64,000 nt of DNA from Siphonodentalium dalli (Eukaryota; Mollusca; Scaphopoda; Gadilida; Siphonodentaliidae). Under the pieces are notes generated by a model. That model did not search any database. It saw only the letters and a list, made by a program, of their open reading frames with translations, and had not been told where the DNA came from. Both the position numbers and the translations under genes were made by a program. Location: NCBI GenBank assembly GCA_032622095.1, contig CP136063.1:75867980-75931979 (forward strand), in the 5' to 3' direction. Shown piece after piece: positions 1 to 12,300 of this stretch; positions within the stretch are counted from its first letter, which is position 1; each line of letters begins with the position of its first letter.

Positions 1-1950
1 AATTCCAACGATGGTGGCAGGGCGAAGGGTGAAGGAGTGCTCGGACGTTCTCAGAAGCGGTGTGATGGCACTTCTCGTGGCTTTTTACCCTTAGATAGCA
101 AGTTTGGGCTCAATCGGTCGAGCCGTTTTCGAGTCTATAATTAAAGGATATACATGCACATATACGGAAGTCTCAAAATATATAGTAGACTAACAGGTTA
201 GCCCGCCACTGGCGGCGTTCGTCAGAAACATGACAAATTTATTTTTTTTAATGAATTTTTTAATTAAATTTTTTTTTTTCAATGAGTTAATATAAATTTT
301 TTTTATAACATGAGTTAATTGTGCATTTTTAATTTACTGGATTTTTTAATAAAATTTTTTGATTAATTTTTTAATTGAATTTTTTGTTTTTCAATATTTT
401 ACCCGATTAGACCTTATTTTACCCGATTAAGGTGAAGAAGACATAAGAATCACACAACACGCAGTACCCGTCCCTAAAAGAGGTATGATTTAAGGTACAT
501 CGGGCGGAAAAACTGACCCGATGAAAATGTATTTCCCCTGTTCCTAGGAACGACAGACATAAGAATCACACAACACGCATTTTTTTGTTTTCACACAACA
601 CGTCCCTAAAAGAGGTATGATTGAAAATTTCCCCCGTTCCTAGGAACGACAGACATAAGAATCACACAACACGTTAATTCTGCCTTTTTAATCGAGATAA
701 ATGCATTTCGCGTTTTGCGTCCGTAGTTTCGTACACATGGTTAACCGTTTAGCAACGTCGATGGCAATAAAGGGCGTTAGTCGGTTAACAACTCCAAATA
801 CGGTCGATATAAAGATCGTTGATGCCTTAACCCCCGCAGTGGCGTTTGCGGTGGTTTTGATGATTGGGAGTGGAGAAGGAGTGCTCAGAGCTCGTCCAAA
901 ACGCGACGTAGACGATCCCCGTGGGTTTTACCCTTATATACGAAATTTGAGCTCGATCCGACCAGCCGTTTTCGATTCTATGAAGTACCCACATATATAC
1001 GGAAGTCTCAAAATATATATATAGACTAGCAGGTTAGCCCAACACTGGCGTGGTTGGTCAGAAACATGACATTTAAAAAAAAAAAAATTAATTCTGCCTT
1101 TAAAAAAAAATAAAAAATTCAATGAGTTAATTCGGCCTTTTTAATCAAGAGAAATGATGGTACCCGTCCCTAAAAGAGGTATGATTTACGGTACATCGGG
1201 CGGAAAAACTGACCCTATGAAAATCTCCCCCCACCTTCCTAGGAACGACAGATATAAGAATCACACAACACGCATTTTTTGTTTTAATTCTGCCTTTTTA
1301 ATCAAGAGAAATGATGGTACCCGTCCCCCGTCCCTAAAAAAGGTATGATTCGATGAAAATCTCCTCCGTTCCTAGGAACGACAGACATAAGAATCACACG
1401 ACACGCATTTTTTGTTTTCCAATGAGTTAATTCTGACTTTTTAATCAAGATAAATGCATTCCGGTTCCGGTGCGTTTTGTGATTCGATGAAAATCTCCCC
1501 CGTTCCTAGGAACGACATACATAAGAATCACACGACACGCATTTGTTGTTTTCCAATGAGTTAATTCTGCCTTTTTAATCAGGATAAGTGCATTCCGGTT
1601 CCGGTGAGTTTTGCATGCGTAGTTTCGTACGCATTCGTACGCATAGGTGACCGTTTAGCAACGCCGATGGCAATAAAGAGCATTACTCGGTTAACAACGC
1701 CAAATTTGGTCAATATAAAGAGCGTGATCCTTAACCCCCCGCAGTGCCGAGGGCGGTGATTTTGATGATTGGGAGTGGAGAATGAGTGTTCAGAGCTTCT
1801 CCAAAACGCCGCGACGACAATTCCCGTGTTATTTTACCCTTAGATGGAAAGTTTGAGCTCAATCGAGCCAGCCGTTTTCGATTCTACAGAGGACAAATAT
1901 ATATATATATTTACGGAAGTCTCAAAATATATCGGAGACGAGTTCGACGA
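1..1950. repeat. Diverged tandem array, unit about 0.87 kb
   Basis: Three copies of one block lie at about 1-233, 850-1073 and 1755-1940. Each runs from a GGAGAAGGAGTGCTC-like start to a 'GGAAGTCTCAAAATATAT' end. A second block (GTTAATTCTGCCTTTTTAAT through the GTTTAGCAACG region) occurs at about 673-830 and 1558-1740. Between them, a short word around TTCCTAGGAACGACAGACAT recurs at about 541, 636, 1236, 1369 and 1502. This is a satellite-like or nested repeat. The short open frames inside it are not supported as genes. Confidence 0.8.
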
Positions 1951-2066
1951 CAAGTAATATGTTAAAGTGACTCACAAGTAAATATCGAATGACGATACAT
2001 ATATTTGTAAACAAGCATTGCAAATAATTTTATTGGGACGAAAAGTCGAAAGACTTGTTCCGTATT

Positions 2067-2095
2067 ATGATGATGATGATGATGATGATGATGAT
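2067..2095. repeat. (ATG)n microsatellite
   Basis: About nine uninterrupted ATG triplets. They account for the Asp-rich stretch in a local open frame, which I do not regard as a gene. Confidence 0.95.
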
Positions 2096-2099
2096 AGAA

Positions 2100-4555
2100 C
2101 AAACCACTATTATGATGATCGTGTCGTTATTTGTTTAAAATACGTATCAATTGACATATACGCACCCGTTCCCTCATTAAAATCAACATATTTCTACCAT
2201 TTTAGGGGACCTCCGAGAATTCGGGGACCACCTCAAATAGGGACCTACTGCGAATTGTCACAACCGTAAAAACCCATTATCTATAAATAAAACGCCCTGC
2301 GAACCATAGCTATCTAGAATCTCTAGGACAGTATACACACGAGGGCGTTAATAAGCATAGTGCTGTGTGTTTAGTATACATGTATATGTTACTTGTATAT
2401 GCTAAAATATTGGGCATATTCAACAACAGAGGAACATGTGTGACCATGCTGAGGTTGATATTTAATCCTCCCATGACTAGAGTTTCCTGAATTTTTTCGA
2501 AAACCCCGGCTTGTGCCCAAGCATTCTCTTATGTATACATATATACAAAAAGCCATGCGGCGGATTGACGCCTGAAATAATGTACTCTCTTGTTAAACCC
2601 AGACCCGGTTCCAGTGATTACAATAGGTTGGCATGGCCTATACCACACAACATAACGTATTCAAGTGATCGTGGAATTTAGATAGTCGGTTCAAATTTTT
2701 TCTCCAGCAAGGAACAATAAAAGACGCCATTGTTAGTAATTAGTGATATGGTAAAACATAAAGAGTGTTTGTCTCACTTTGGTGAGAAAAAAAATATGAG
2801 AGCTGGAAAATTGTTAACAATATCCCATGGGAATTTGTTCAACGTTAAAAAGCCTGCATATCGATTGTTCGTATTTCCGCAAATCACGAATACATAACTT
2901 GGAAATTTGGAAATATGAGCCATGACCGTTGAAGGAACTCACTACAACCGCCCTCATCGGGCTTCTTTACGCCAATGACGATGCACAAATGGCTACCAGC
3001 ATCGTCTTCCAACATATCATCGCACCAATACGCACATAATCTGTAATATGGAATAGGTACATAATGTGATTATTTGATTCCGAAATAAGCAGATAATTGA
3101 CTCATAGCCGTTATTTTCGTTTTATGGCGCGGCCGCAGTGAAAACACATGTTAAATAGCGTACATGCATCTGAACAGTTGGCTTATTTGTGTCATTGTCG
3201 CACATAATCTGCTTAGATTCGTCTCAATATGAGTCGATAATGTGACGAAAACGCTCTCATTTTCAGCACATTATCGACTCAAAATGAGGCGTTTCTGAGC
3301 AAATAATATACCTAAATTAAATTCTACTATAAGCAGGTAATGTGTGGATTTCGGAAAAAGAGTCTGCACATTCGGTTCCCAAGATTAGCGAGACAAGCTC
3401 TATCATGGGTGTGGTGGCATGGGAGTGGCGAGTTTGCACAACGTTATGACGAGGTCGACAGAAGAATTGGGATTATCTACTGATCCTGGATACAAAACAC
3501 AATATTTAAAGGTGGATCACATGCTAGACACATTTGATTTTCCCCTTAAAATTACCCAGATGTCAATTTTTCACAAAACGGAGAACCTATGTATGATACC
3601 GAAAACAGTACAAGTGAAGCACTGGGGCCTATGGAAAATATTTACATTATTGATAAAGCCTGTCAGGATACCGCGCTGTGAAACATGGGGAATAACTCTA
3701 TAAACAAACTGATATTATACGTTTTATAACTTACGGCGAACAACTCTATTCCTGACCGCAACTAAAATGATGTCACGGTATGCATCTCACTGAACCAAAG
3801 TGCATAAATCCATATGATTTATATCTTATTAACATAGGCTATATAAACAACAGAACAAGTCATATGTATATACGCCCTGCATTACACAATAGGGATACAA
3901 ATTGAAACTGGCAAAAATTACCGTACAGTGATTGAAACGTACACGATCAACAGCAGGAGACAGAAAGTAGGGAGATGCATATTACAAATGTATAATTGAG
4001 GTAAGTTGCATGTGAATTTATGTGTTTATAATGTTAAAATGCTCCATTATATTAAGAGCGTCGATCTTTAGAACAACCTTGGACAACACTCGCTCGGACA
4101 CGGTCTATTTCTGCGACATTCTCATACTGAAAATATAGGAATACAGGTTCGGAATATGTTGCCGCAATATGTACACGACCGGCCGGCCGACTGGACAGAC
4201 TTCTAGACCGACGGACAAGACGGATAATATGTGGTTTGCAAGTGGTCCGTGTAGTGGCAGTAAATTTTCCTTTAACACATCTAACAAAATTAAATATAAT
4301 TCATTACGATGACAACAATCCCGAAGTACATGTAAGTTACCATATGCCTGACACACCGGAAAACTGTCCTAATCTGACCAGCAATGCAGAGCGAGACTTG
4401 CACAACCATACCAATGCACTATGCAACAGATCATACCAGTGATTGGTACCATTAACAGATCTTTCACATGTTTCGGTTATTTTATGCCAGAATAATCAGA
4501 CTAATTAGGGAGTACTGTCACACAATTTGGTGTCCTTTTTAAAATAATATCACAT
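2100..4555. other. Gene-free stretch with dispersed-repeat remnants
   Basis: No exon with plausible homology is visible. At about 2990-3330 there is a remnant of a repeat containing a GGCGCGGxC core followed by GTGAAAACAC. Related copies lie near 22.6-22.9, 31.9-32.2, 56.6 and 57.9 kb. Within it, 3225-3290 is locally self-complementary around GAGTCGATAATGTG. The rest is unassigned AT-rich DNA. Confidence 0.6.
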
Positions 4556-4985
4556 TAAACGGACATGGCTCATTAGAATTTCCAAATATGTTCGACGTAA
4601 TTTTGAAGGAGGTATAAGACAGGTTGACTATATACGAAATATCGATATATCGACTTCATTTGCTTTGAAAAATACTTGCCGCGGTCGCAACCAGTTTCCA
4701 GCTGTTTTCAATTTTTTCAACAGACTTGATACAAACGCTCTTTATTTCTACCATATCAGGACTGGACAAATACGGAACGCTCTTTTCTGTTCCATGCCAT
4801 GCAAATGTCTACTTTTTGTTTGGGACATCGTGCTCAAAGTTTTATTTTTCATGACTTCAATGCGTCTTCTTGGGATACAGAATGCTCGTAGAAAGGTAGT
4901 GCATTTATATTTCGACCTATTTCGATACCGGGAAAAAATCAAAAGATAATATTATTAGGTGTATTTTGGAGCGCAAACCGCCATG
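4556..4985 (+). repeat. Dispersed repeat family R1, copy 1
   Basis: Runs from AAACGGACATGGCTCATT to TTTTGGAGCGCAAACCGCCA. The same order of blocks is found at 41196-41600 (nearly full length), 6698-6970 (partial) and 35275-35490 (opposite strand). The middle contains AAACGCTCTTTATTTCTACC followed by ATATCAGG. No coding capacity or terminal inverted repeat was recognised. Confidence 0.8.
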
Positions 4986-5121
4986 TGGCTTTAACATATT
5001 TGAGAAAGTTCAGAGGAAAGTTCCGCAGCTGAAACACCTACCATACAGAGATAGACTAGTTGACTATTCTTTGAAATTGTTACCGACACAAAACGCCACG
5101 AGACTTAATATACTGCATTGT

Positions 5122-5122
5122 A

Positions 5123-5160
<38 letters not shown>

Positions 5161-5161
5161 A
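5122..5161. repeat. (GAT)n microsatellite
   Basis: About thirteen GAT triplets, giving an artificial poly-Asp run in one frame. Confidence 0.95.
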
Positions 5162-5548
5162 TACATAATCTGTGTACAACATTTCATGTACTTGGGCCTA
5201 ATTTTTATCCCCAGTATGTGACAAAAACTGATAACTACAATATTATGAGCACATACATGTACACGTATAGTTCGAACATTTAGCTTTGTCAGTTGTTTTA
5301 AACACGCTGTTTATCTCAGTATTAGTTTTAAATCTGTTTTTTTTTGGTAAGACAATCTGACTGAATGCATCGTTTGATTTGTGCAAGCTCCTGTCTTTTG
5401 GGAAATGTAATCTATGAGAAGAGAGTTTGACCATGTTTTTGCAATATACTCTTTAGACGGAAATAAAAGTCTGAGATATCATTTGAAAAATTCAAACCCA
5501 GTCGGGTTTTTGTCAACATATATTGTCCCTATACTACCAAATTACATG

Positions 5549-5765
5549 TACAGTAATGCCCTAAATAATCGACTCCTTAACAACAGCAGCATTATGGGTA
5601 ACTTTTCAGGATTTAGTCGGAAATATGGCTTCTTGCCAGTCATTGGAAAGCTCTCACTGAGAACTTTCCGATGAATGGCAACAAGCCATATTTCCGACTA
5701 AATCCTGAAAAGTTACCCATAATTTTGTTGTGGTTAAGGAGTCGATTATTTAGGGCATTACTGTA
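5549..5765. mobile_element. TA-flanked inverted-repeat MITE, copy 1 (Tc1/mariner-type)
   Basis: Almost the whole element is one long inverted repeat. Each arm is about 105 nt, starting CAGTAATGCCCTAAATAATC, and the centre is at about 5655. It is flanked by TA on both sides (5549-5550 and 5764-5765), and the outer end reads CAGT, as in Tc1/mariner elements. Sister copies are at 28730-28958 and 32767-32925. There is no transposase. The 86-aa open frame over the left arm is an artefact. Confidence 0.85.
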
Positions 5766-6157
5766 TGTACACATATAGTGTTTGAGGTTCGAATGAGCCC
5801 TGCCACGTCATGGTGTATCGCATTTAATTGTATGGCGACACTAACGCTACACGTTTCTAAAACTGTAGAGTAAGCCACGCATGCTATTACTATGATTATA
5901 CCGGTGTTATCTAATTTTGAATCCCCGGTATCTAATTTGCTATTCATGTCCCATTGAATTGGCTTTGTCCCTATTGGTAACAGCTTTCTATAATCCACGA
6001 GGTCTTACCAGAGTGCGACACGTCACTTTCAGAACTACTCATACGTATACCGGAACAAATCCCCACACATTTCAGCAAAATTGACCCCACGAAACAACAG
6101 GATCCGAGAGAATATCATTCATTTTCGGATCGGGCCAACAACATCAGTGCTGGAATC

Positions 6158-6376
6158 ATGAAAACACTTTTGTGCACGTGCGTTGCTTTCCTCGCAATTG
6201 AAATATGTTTTGCAGATACTGGACTTTCTACGGAAATAAATGAACTTGATCAGGATTTGAATAGCACAGAAACAGAGGCGATTCCATTCGTGCTTGACGA
6301 GATTCAACAGTGGCCGACGCCGGATGAGTTTGCTCGCCTTTATATGGGCAAACGGTTGCCTGTCGTCATGAAAAAG
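6158..6376 (+). CDS. Gene A exon 1
   Basis: Codes residues 1-73: signal peptide, then an acidic spacer ending GKRLPVVMKK. The donor is AAAAAG|GTATAG, phase 0. The ATG is the first in the frame and directly begins the hydrophobic leader. The end aligns with GMPLVMRN of gene B. The frame reads on for only one more codon into the intron before stopping. Confidence 0.87.
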
Positions 6377-9300
6377 GTATAGCTACGAAATCAACTTCAC
6401 TTAAAACAAAGTTCACAAAATGGCTTCAGAAAAACATTATGTCGCCCCTTTTCTTTCCAACTAAAATATTTATTCATGTATAAGTAACGACACATGCATG
6501 CTATTGAAACAGGTGTTGTATTGCAATATTGTATTACCATATTTAGGGGACCAGATGTAAGTGATCATACTATTTGTAATCAGCATGTTATATGTTGGGA
6601 AACTTAACTAACTTCATATCACGCTATTTTAACAAGCAGTTGCCTATCTATTCTTACGGTATTTTACAACAGCAAAGTATAGGTGTCAGTATTACATTTA
6701 AACGGACATGGCTCATTTCAATTTCCAAATTATGTTTACATAGTTTGAAAGAAGGGATAGATATGTCGATAAATACAAGCACAATCGATCTACAGGCTAA
6801 ATATACTTTCTGTAGAACTTTGACAGTCATAGTCAGTTTCCAATTATCTTCAATTTTGCGCATAGTAACATAAACGTTCTTTATTTTTACCATATCAGGA
6901 ATAGACTAACAATTAATCCTCTTTATTGTTCCACGCTGAAGATAATTCGGGACCCGATTTTGTTTAAAGGGGTACTGTACACTAAATCCGGTCATTTATG
7001 GGACCATCTCCTTTTAAACTCAATATAATATATGCAACAAATGAACTAATTTGAGTCTGGAGATAATGCATTGACGATTTACACCCACTAGGTGCATATG
7101 CCTTATACATAACATGTAATATAAAAGCAACATCAATATATACAAAATTATAAAATGAAATTGGTAGATATATAATAATTAATCATTTCTATACATAATA
7201 TTCGTTGATGAGTAGTTATCCCTTATAGGACATGTTCAGAGAATAAGTTCAACGAACGTCTCTTGAACTTATTATCTGAACATTTCTCCCAATAAATAGG
7301 ACTGACTTCTTCACTTGTAATATCTGTCGTCTGCTTATTTTCCCTGAAAACCCCTCCAAAAGAATAATTGACCATTCCAATGTATAATTGTATAACTGCG
7401 TGGCAGAACCCATTTAGCATATAAAGGGTTAATACAAGTAATTGTTTATGCTCTCTCTCTCCCTTTCTCATCGCTGGATCATATTACAGACTGTAGTGCA
7501 ACCATCTTTGTTTTTTTCATACGAAATGTGATTTTATCGTTCTCTGGTAATTCTACTGACATATCAATGAACTATGTTTTGTGCGTTCCACCAGTACATG
7601 TACTTCGTACATTGCATATAGCAAAGTTTTTTCAGTCTGAATTTGATTAGCATTACAACACTTAGTAGTCTCTTATCGAACATGTATGCTATTTTTGTTC
7701 GTCTTATATGTCTGTCTTTTTCAACTTGTCTTAATCCTTTCAGTAATAAATACTCATTTACGAGTAGTTCCCTAGGTCTTTTGATGAACTTATTGTATGA
7801 ACATTTCCCACAGATGAATATGCTTCATTCAGCACTTGTATTACCTTTTCGTCTGTCGGTCGTCTGCTTTTGTTACCTGGCCAGCCCTCCAGATGAATAA
7901 TATACCATTCCAATGTATGATTTAATAACTGAATGGGGGAATCCATTTATTATAGAATGGGATAAGAGAGTGATTACGCAGTGTCTATGTCGGTATTTCG
8001 TGTCTTGATCCATGTTATTGATCTCTATGAAAATTGCCCCTCCTACCAAATAATAACATTACGTAATCTGTGTGGTTCGATCCAATGAGCCATGTTCGTT
8101 TACCATCTTTGTCGTCTCTAATTGGCTTGGTTTCCGGATGTGTCCTCAATTATAGTTATATATTTGTTTGAACGATTAAGGCACCCTAACATTTACCATC
8201 AACTTATTGGTACCACGTGGAAATTGTCTTTCTGGAATGTTGTTTTAATTTCATGTCGTGAGCGATTTATTTTGATCAAATAATTCTCCACTCAGCAGTA
8301 CATATTTGCAAACAAAAATGACGAATATTGCATGAGTGATTTCCTAACAAAAATGGGGTTCCATGGTACTTAAGATTTGGTTTGTAGATTACTCGCATGC
8401 ACATATGAACTTAACAATGTCCAACGGGCTCGCGGCCTATCAATGTCCTATCATACAGATCGGCTCATCATTGTTTGCTTGTCCATTTTGAAGAATCACA
8501 TCCACGAATTGACCGAATATTGTTGAAAAAATTATAATGTTTATGTAACCCGTTGTGTATTTACCTGGTTGATGGATCATCTGGCGATGTTCAGTTCGAA
8601 TGTGAGCAACGGGACTCGTGTTTAATTAAACATATGGGTGGACCGACTGCTAGAGGGTATAGATAAATTTTCCCAATATCGACATTACATTTATAGTGTG
8701 TTTTAAGCAATTCCTGTGCATAACTTGTAGAACGTTTGTCCAAATCATATCAGTGGAATGTATCGGAAGCACGTGACAAACTATGTGCGTATATCAGTTG
8801 AGGGGGATGCTGAATAAAATGTCACGGGGGTATAACCTACACTTGTACACTACAGCTACCATTCAATAATAATGTTATATCTGAAGGAGGCGGATTATCA
8901 TAAGCTGTATGCTTACTACCAAATCTTGTTATACACACTCATTTATTGCATACTGAGTACAATGCATACTATTTGCTTACAAATGAAATATGTCTAACCC
9001 TTTACCCAACAGAACGGCCCTGTGCCAATGCATTCTCTTATACATGCGAGGCGACCTATGGTCGACTCGCATATATAAGAGAATGCACTGACACAGGGCA
9101 TAACTGTAACTATCACAATGTGGTCAAGGAGCCGATTCCAATGATATCCATATTTGTATGGTTCTATTGAGACAGACCGAAGATAGTTTAGGCTGTTGAA
9201 GCTTTATTTGGGCGTTTTTGGCCGTTTTGTTGTGTAAAGGGTTAAACCAATACTATTCCCAGGTAGCCGACGAGTTCCCGGCCGCAGTATTATGGATTGA

Positions 9301-12300
9301 TGGGGATTTCTTAGCGAAACAGAAACCTTCTTTTAGGGAGCCGGGTTCGCTAAACACATCGTATTTCAAACGAGGAGGACCACTCGATTACTTCCGGACG
9401 GACCTGTACCACGCGGGGGAGACGTTTGAAGACTTCATTGAAGCTAATAAAACAGACCTGTTGGCCATGGTAACCACGATACCACCCTACTTGAGAACCC
9501 ACATAGAGATGCCGTGTCCGATCCAGTGTCCAAAGCTACGAGAAAGGTATGTATCACAAATATTTTCAAGTTGACCCGCGTCACCAACGGGTCCGTTTAA
9601 TCGATGACGTGGTCTCCGATGTGTGTGTGTGAGAGGGTGAGAGGGTGTGTGTGTGTGTGTGGGGGGGGGGGGGTATACACTTTATAATTTCCAACTCAAC
9701 TTAAACCAGACACAAGTATCCAAGTCCGGTAGGTTTAATTTGCACCTCCCCCCATCCGCCTCTGCGCTTGTGATGGAATTTTACTCCAATTGTTACTCCA
9801 GCTTTCGAGCTGTTTGAAATTTCTAACTTGACACACCCTAAGGTTGGAAATTTCCAACTGATAGCCATCAGTCAGAACAAAGGTAACACTCTATACGATT
9901 GGAAAATCAAATTATCAGAACCAAAATTTGAACCTGTTTTCGTCTGAAAGTTTGGAATTTCCAACAATTGAAAATGTTTCTCAAAGTTGGCGGGTGAGAC
10001 ACACCAAACCCCTCCCGTCACGCCTCTGAGTTTTAGTTTCATATTTTGGTCCGTTTCTGTGTGAGGTACATGCGTCCGAGTAACTGCACTGAGTTGTCCT
10101 AATAAAGATATCTCAGCCCATATCGAACCATGTCCAGACTTATTCAATAGCTCCGCTGTTAAGGTTCTAAATCACATTGAATTCAAATGACTACACATGT
10201 GGAAATGGAGAAAAGAATGCCTTTCATTATTTCTTCTGATGCAACCTACACTGTACTTTTAATCCCAAGTACTCGCCTTTTAAATAAATTACTTTCTCGG
10301 TAAAACTGTTGCTTTTCGGAGATCGTGTTGCTCAAAGTGATTATGTCAACGGTAAAATGAGTCATGAGTAGAGTAATTTATACATGTATACGTGAGACAA
10401 ATCTGTATTCTTTTGACTAACTCTGGCAATACATGTATACTATACGCCTTGCAACGACATTCAACAAATTTAAAGCAAATTCATGATTGACTGGTGTGGA
10501 TCACCGGTTATCTGTACATATGCTCAACTTATTTTTTGGCAGGTCTGGCGATTCCCAATTATAGCTACCATAGCTATATGTAGCTATTGTAGCTACATTT
10601 GACTATCGTACAACAATATTTTTACCCTTGCATTGCATGCAAGCAATACCGCGAGCTGTTGCAACTAAGGGTGGGTGTATTATGTGGGGGGTATTATGTT
10701 GTTACAACTTTTGAAACCACTGCCGATGACATTTCGGTTGCACCAGCTTTTAGAATATCAGAAGCATATCTAATCACATGCATATGTTTAGGTATTGGTT
10801 ATGCTATGTGATATGAGACTCATTTAGGTACAGTTGTCAGGAACAAATAACAATTTTGGAATATTTTAATTACACATGAAAATGGCAAACAATATAAATT
10901 TACCAAGAGTATAATCAAATCATGTTCTTGTATATTTAAATGATTGTTTGTTGGATTGGGTTATCTCTTTTCAACCATATGCATCCATCATCAAAAGCCA
11001 TATGTTGCTATTGTAGCTACATATGGCAATTGTAGCTACATTTGGGAGTCGCCAGACCTGGGGTCAATACTATGAACAATTTTATACCTGTAAATACAAA
11101 TAGTATTTATTATTTTGTAATTACAAATTTGTGTTAACTATCACAGTGGTTTCATAGTACAGGGAAAATTTAATAGTTTAATAGCTAATTGTTATCGTCT
11201 CCCAACCATACATTTCGTCCTAATGGGGACACGACGACGTGGGGTGTGACATGTGGGGTGTTGGGACGGCTTGGTGGGTGCCCCCAACTTTGGTCAAAAT
11301 ATTTCACAGAATGTTCATATGCACCCGATATGCTGCGAGTGTAATGGATATAAATTATTTTAACACCTTAGACTGGGCGAGGGGTGAAACCCCTAAAACG
11401 TAGAAAAAACTAACTCACCACTCTGCTCCCATTCACCCGTTATCTGAATACCTAGTTCAAATTGGACGGACATGTGGAGCTAAAATAACTGACAACAATT
11501 TCTATGAGAAAGTTACAATGCGTGTTATTATTTTGTGATTAGTGATATCGTCGGTACTATGAAACGATGAGCTAACAAAATCTCGCAAATTTCACAAAGA
11601 TAAACTGTTGATTATTGAAGATTGCTTACGGGCAACCGTTACCTGTGAGTGATTAACAATATATTGAATCACGGCAAGCCAACGTTACAAAAGAATTAAC
11701 CAATCATAAGTTGAGAGGTTGATCGCTTATCAGAGCTATCCAATCGATACCCGGGTTGCTAAGTTAATGACCACTTGTCTGCGCAAAGTTAACTAATAAA
11801 CTGTTCGTTTGTAGAGTGTGTATGTAAGTACAAGTCGGTGTAATATCGAGTACTACAACCAATTTGGTAGTATTGTTTTCACAAATTACAACCATTCAGT
11901 TTGTGAAAACAAAATATTATTTTGATGGTATAACATTATATATATTGTGCCCATCCTATGATTTCAAACTAATCCGCTACTCTTATCATAACACATCGAG
12001 GCAGGAACGTGGCTCCATTTTATCAGGGGGTGTCCATCACAGTATCGAAGCAGGGACGTGCTAAGGCTCTCAGTTATAGGAGGGGTGGTCATTTTCTAAT
12101 TTCAAACTGCTCCGATATCTTATAATATATCGAGATAGGGACGTGGCTATATGGGCTCCGTTTGGTGATGGGGTGTCCATCCTATACATTCAATATGCAC
12201 CCTTTGAATAACAAAAATGCCTATAAATTCCACATAGCGATGGAATCGTATATCAAGAGGCGAGTATTTTTCTACGCTGATAACAAAAGTTAGTCAATAT

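Larger units (their letters stand above)
6377..9262 (+). other. Gene A intron 1
   Basis: 2,886 bp, GT...AG. It contains a partial R1 repeat (6698-6970), two copies of the hairpin-headed repeat R2 (7228-7436 and about 7779-7968) and, against its 3' end, a TTAA-type MITE (8998-9241). No further exon fits: the protein alignment across the junction is already gapless. Confidence 0.75.

Noticed and set aside
701-1348. Short frames at the window start
   Set aside because: They fall inside the tandem array, and the frames do not persist between array copies.
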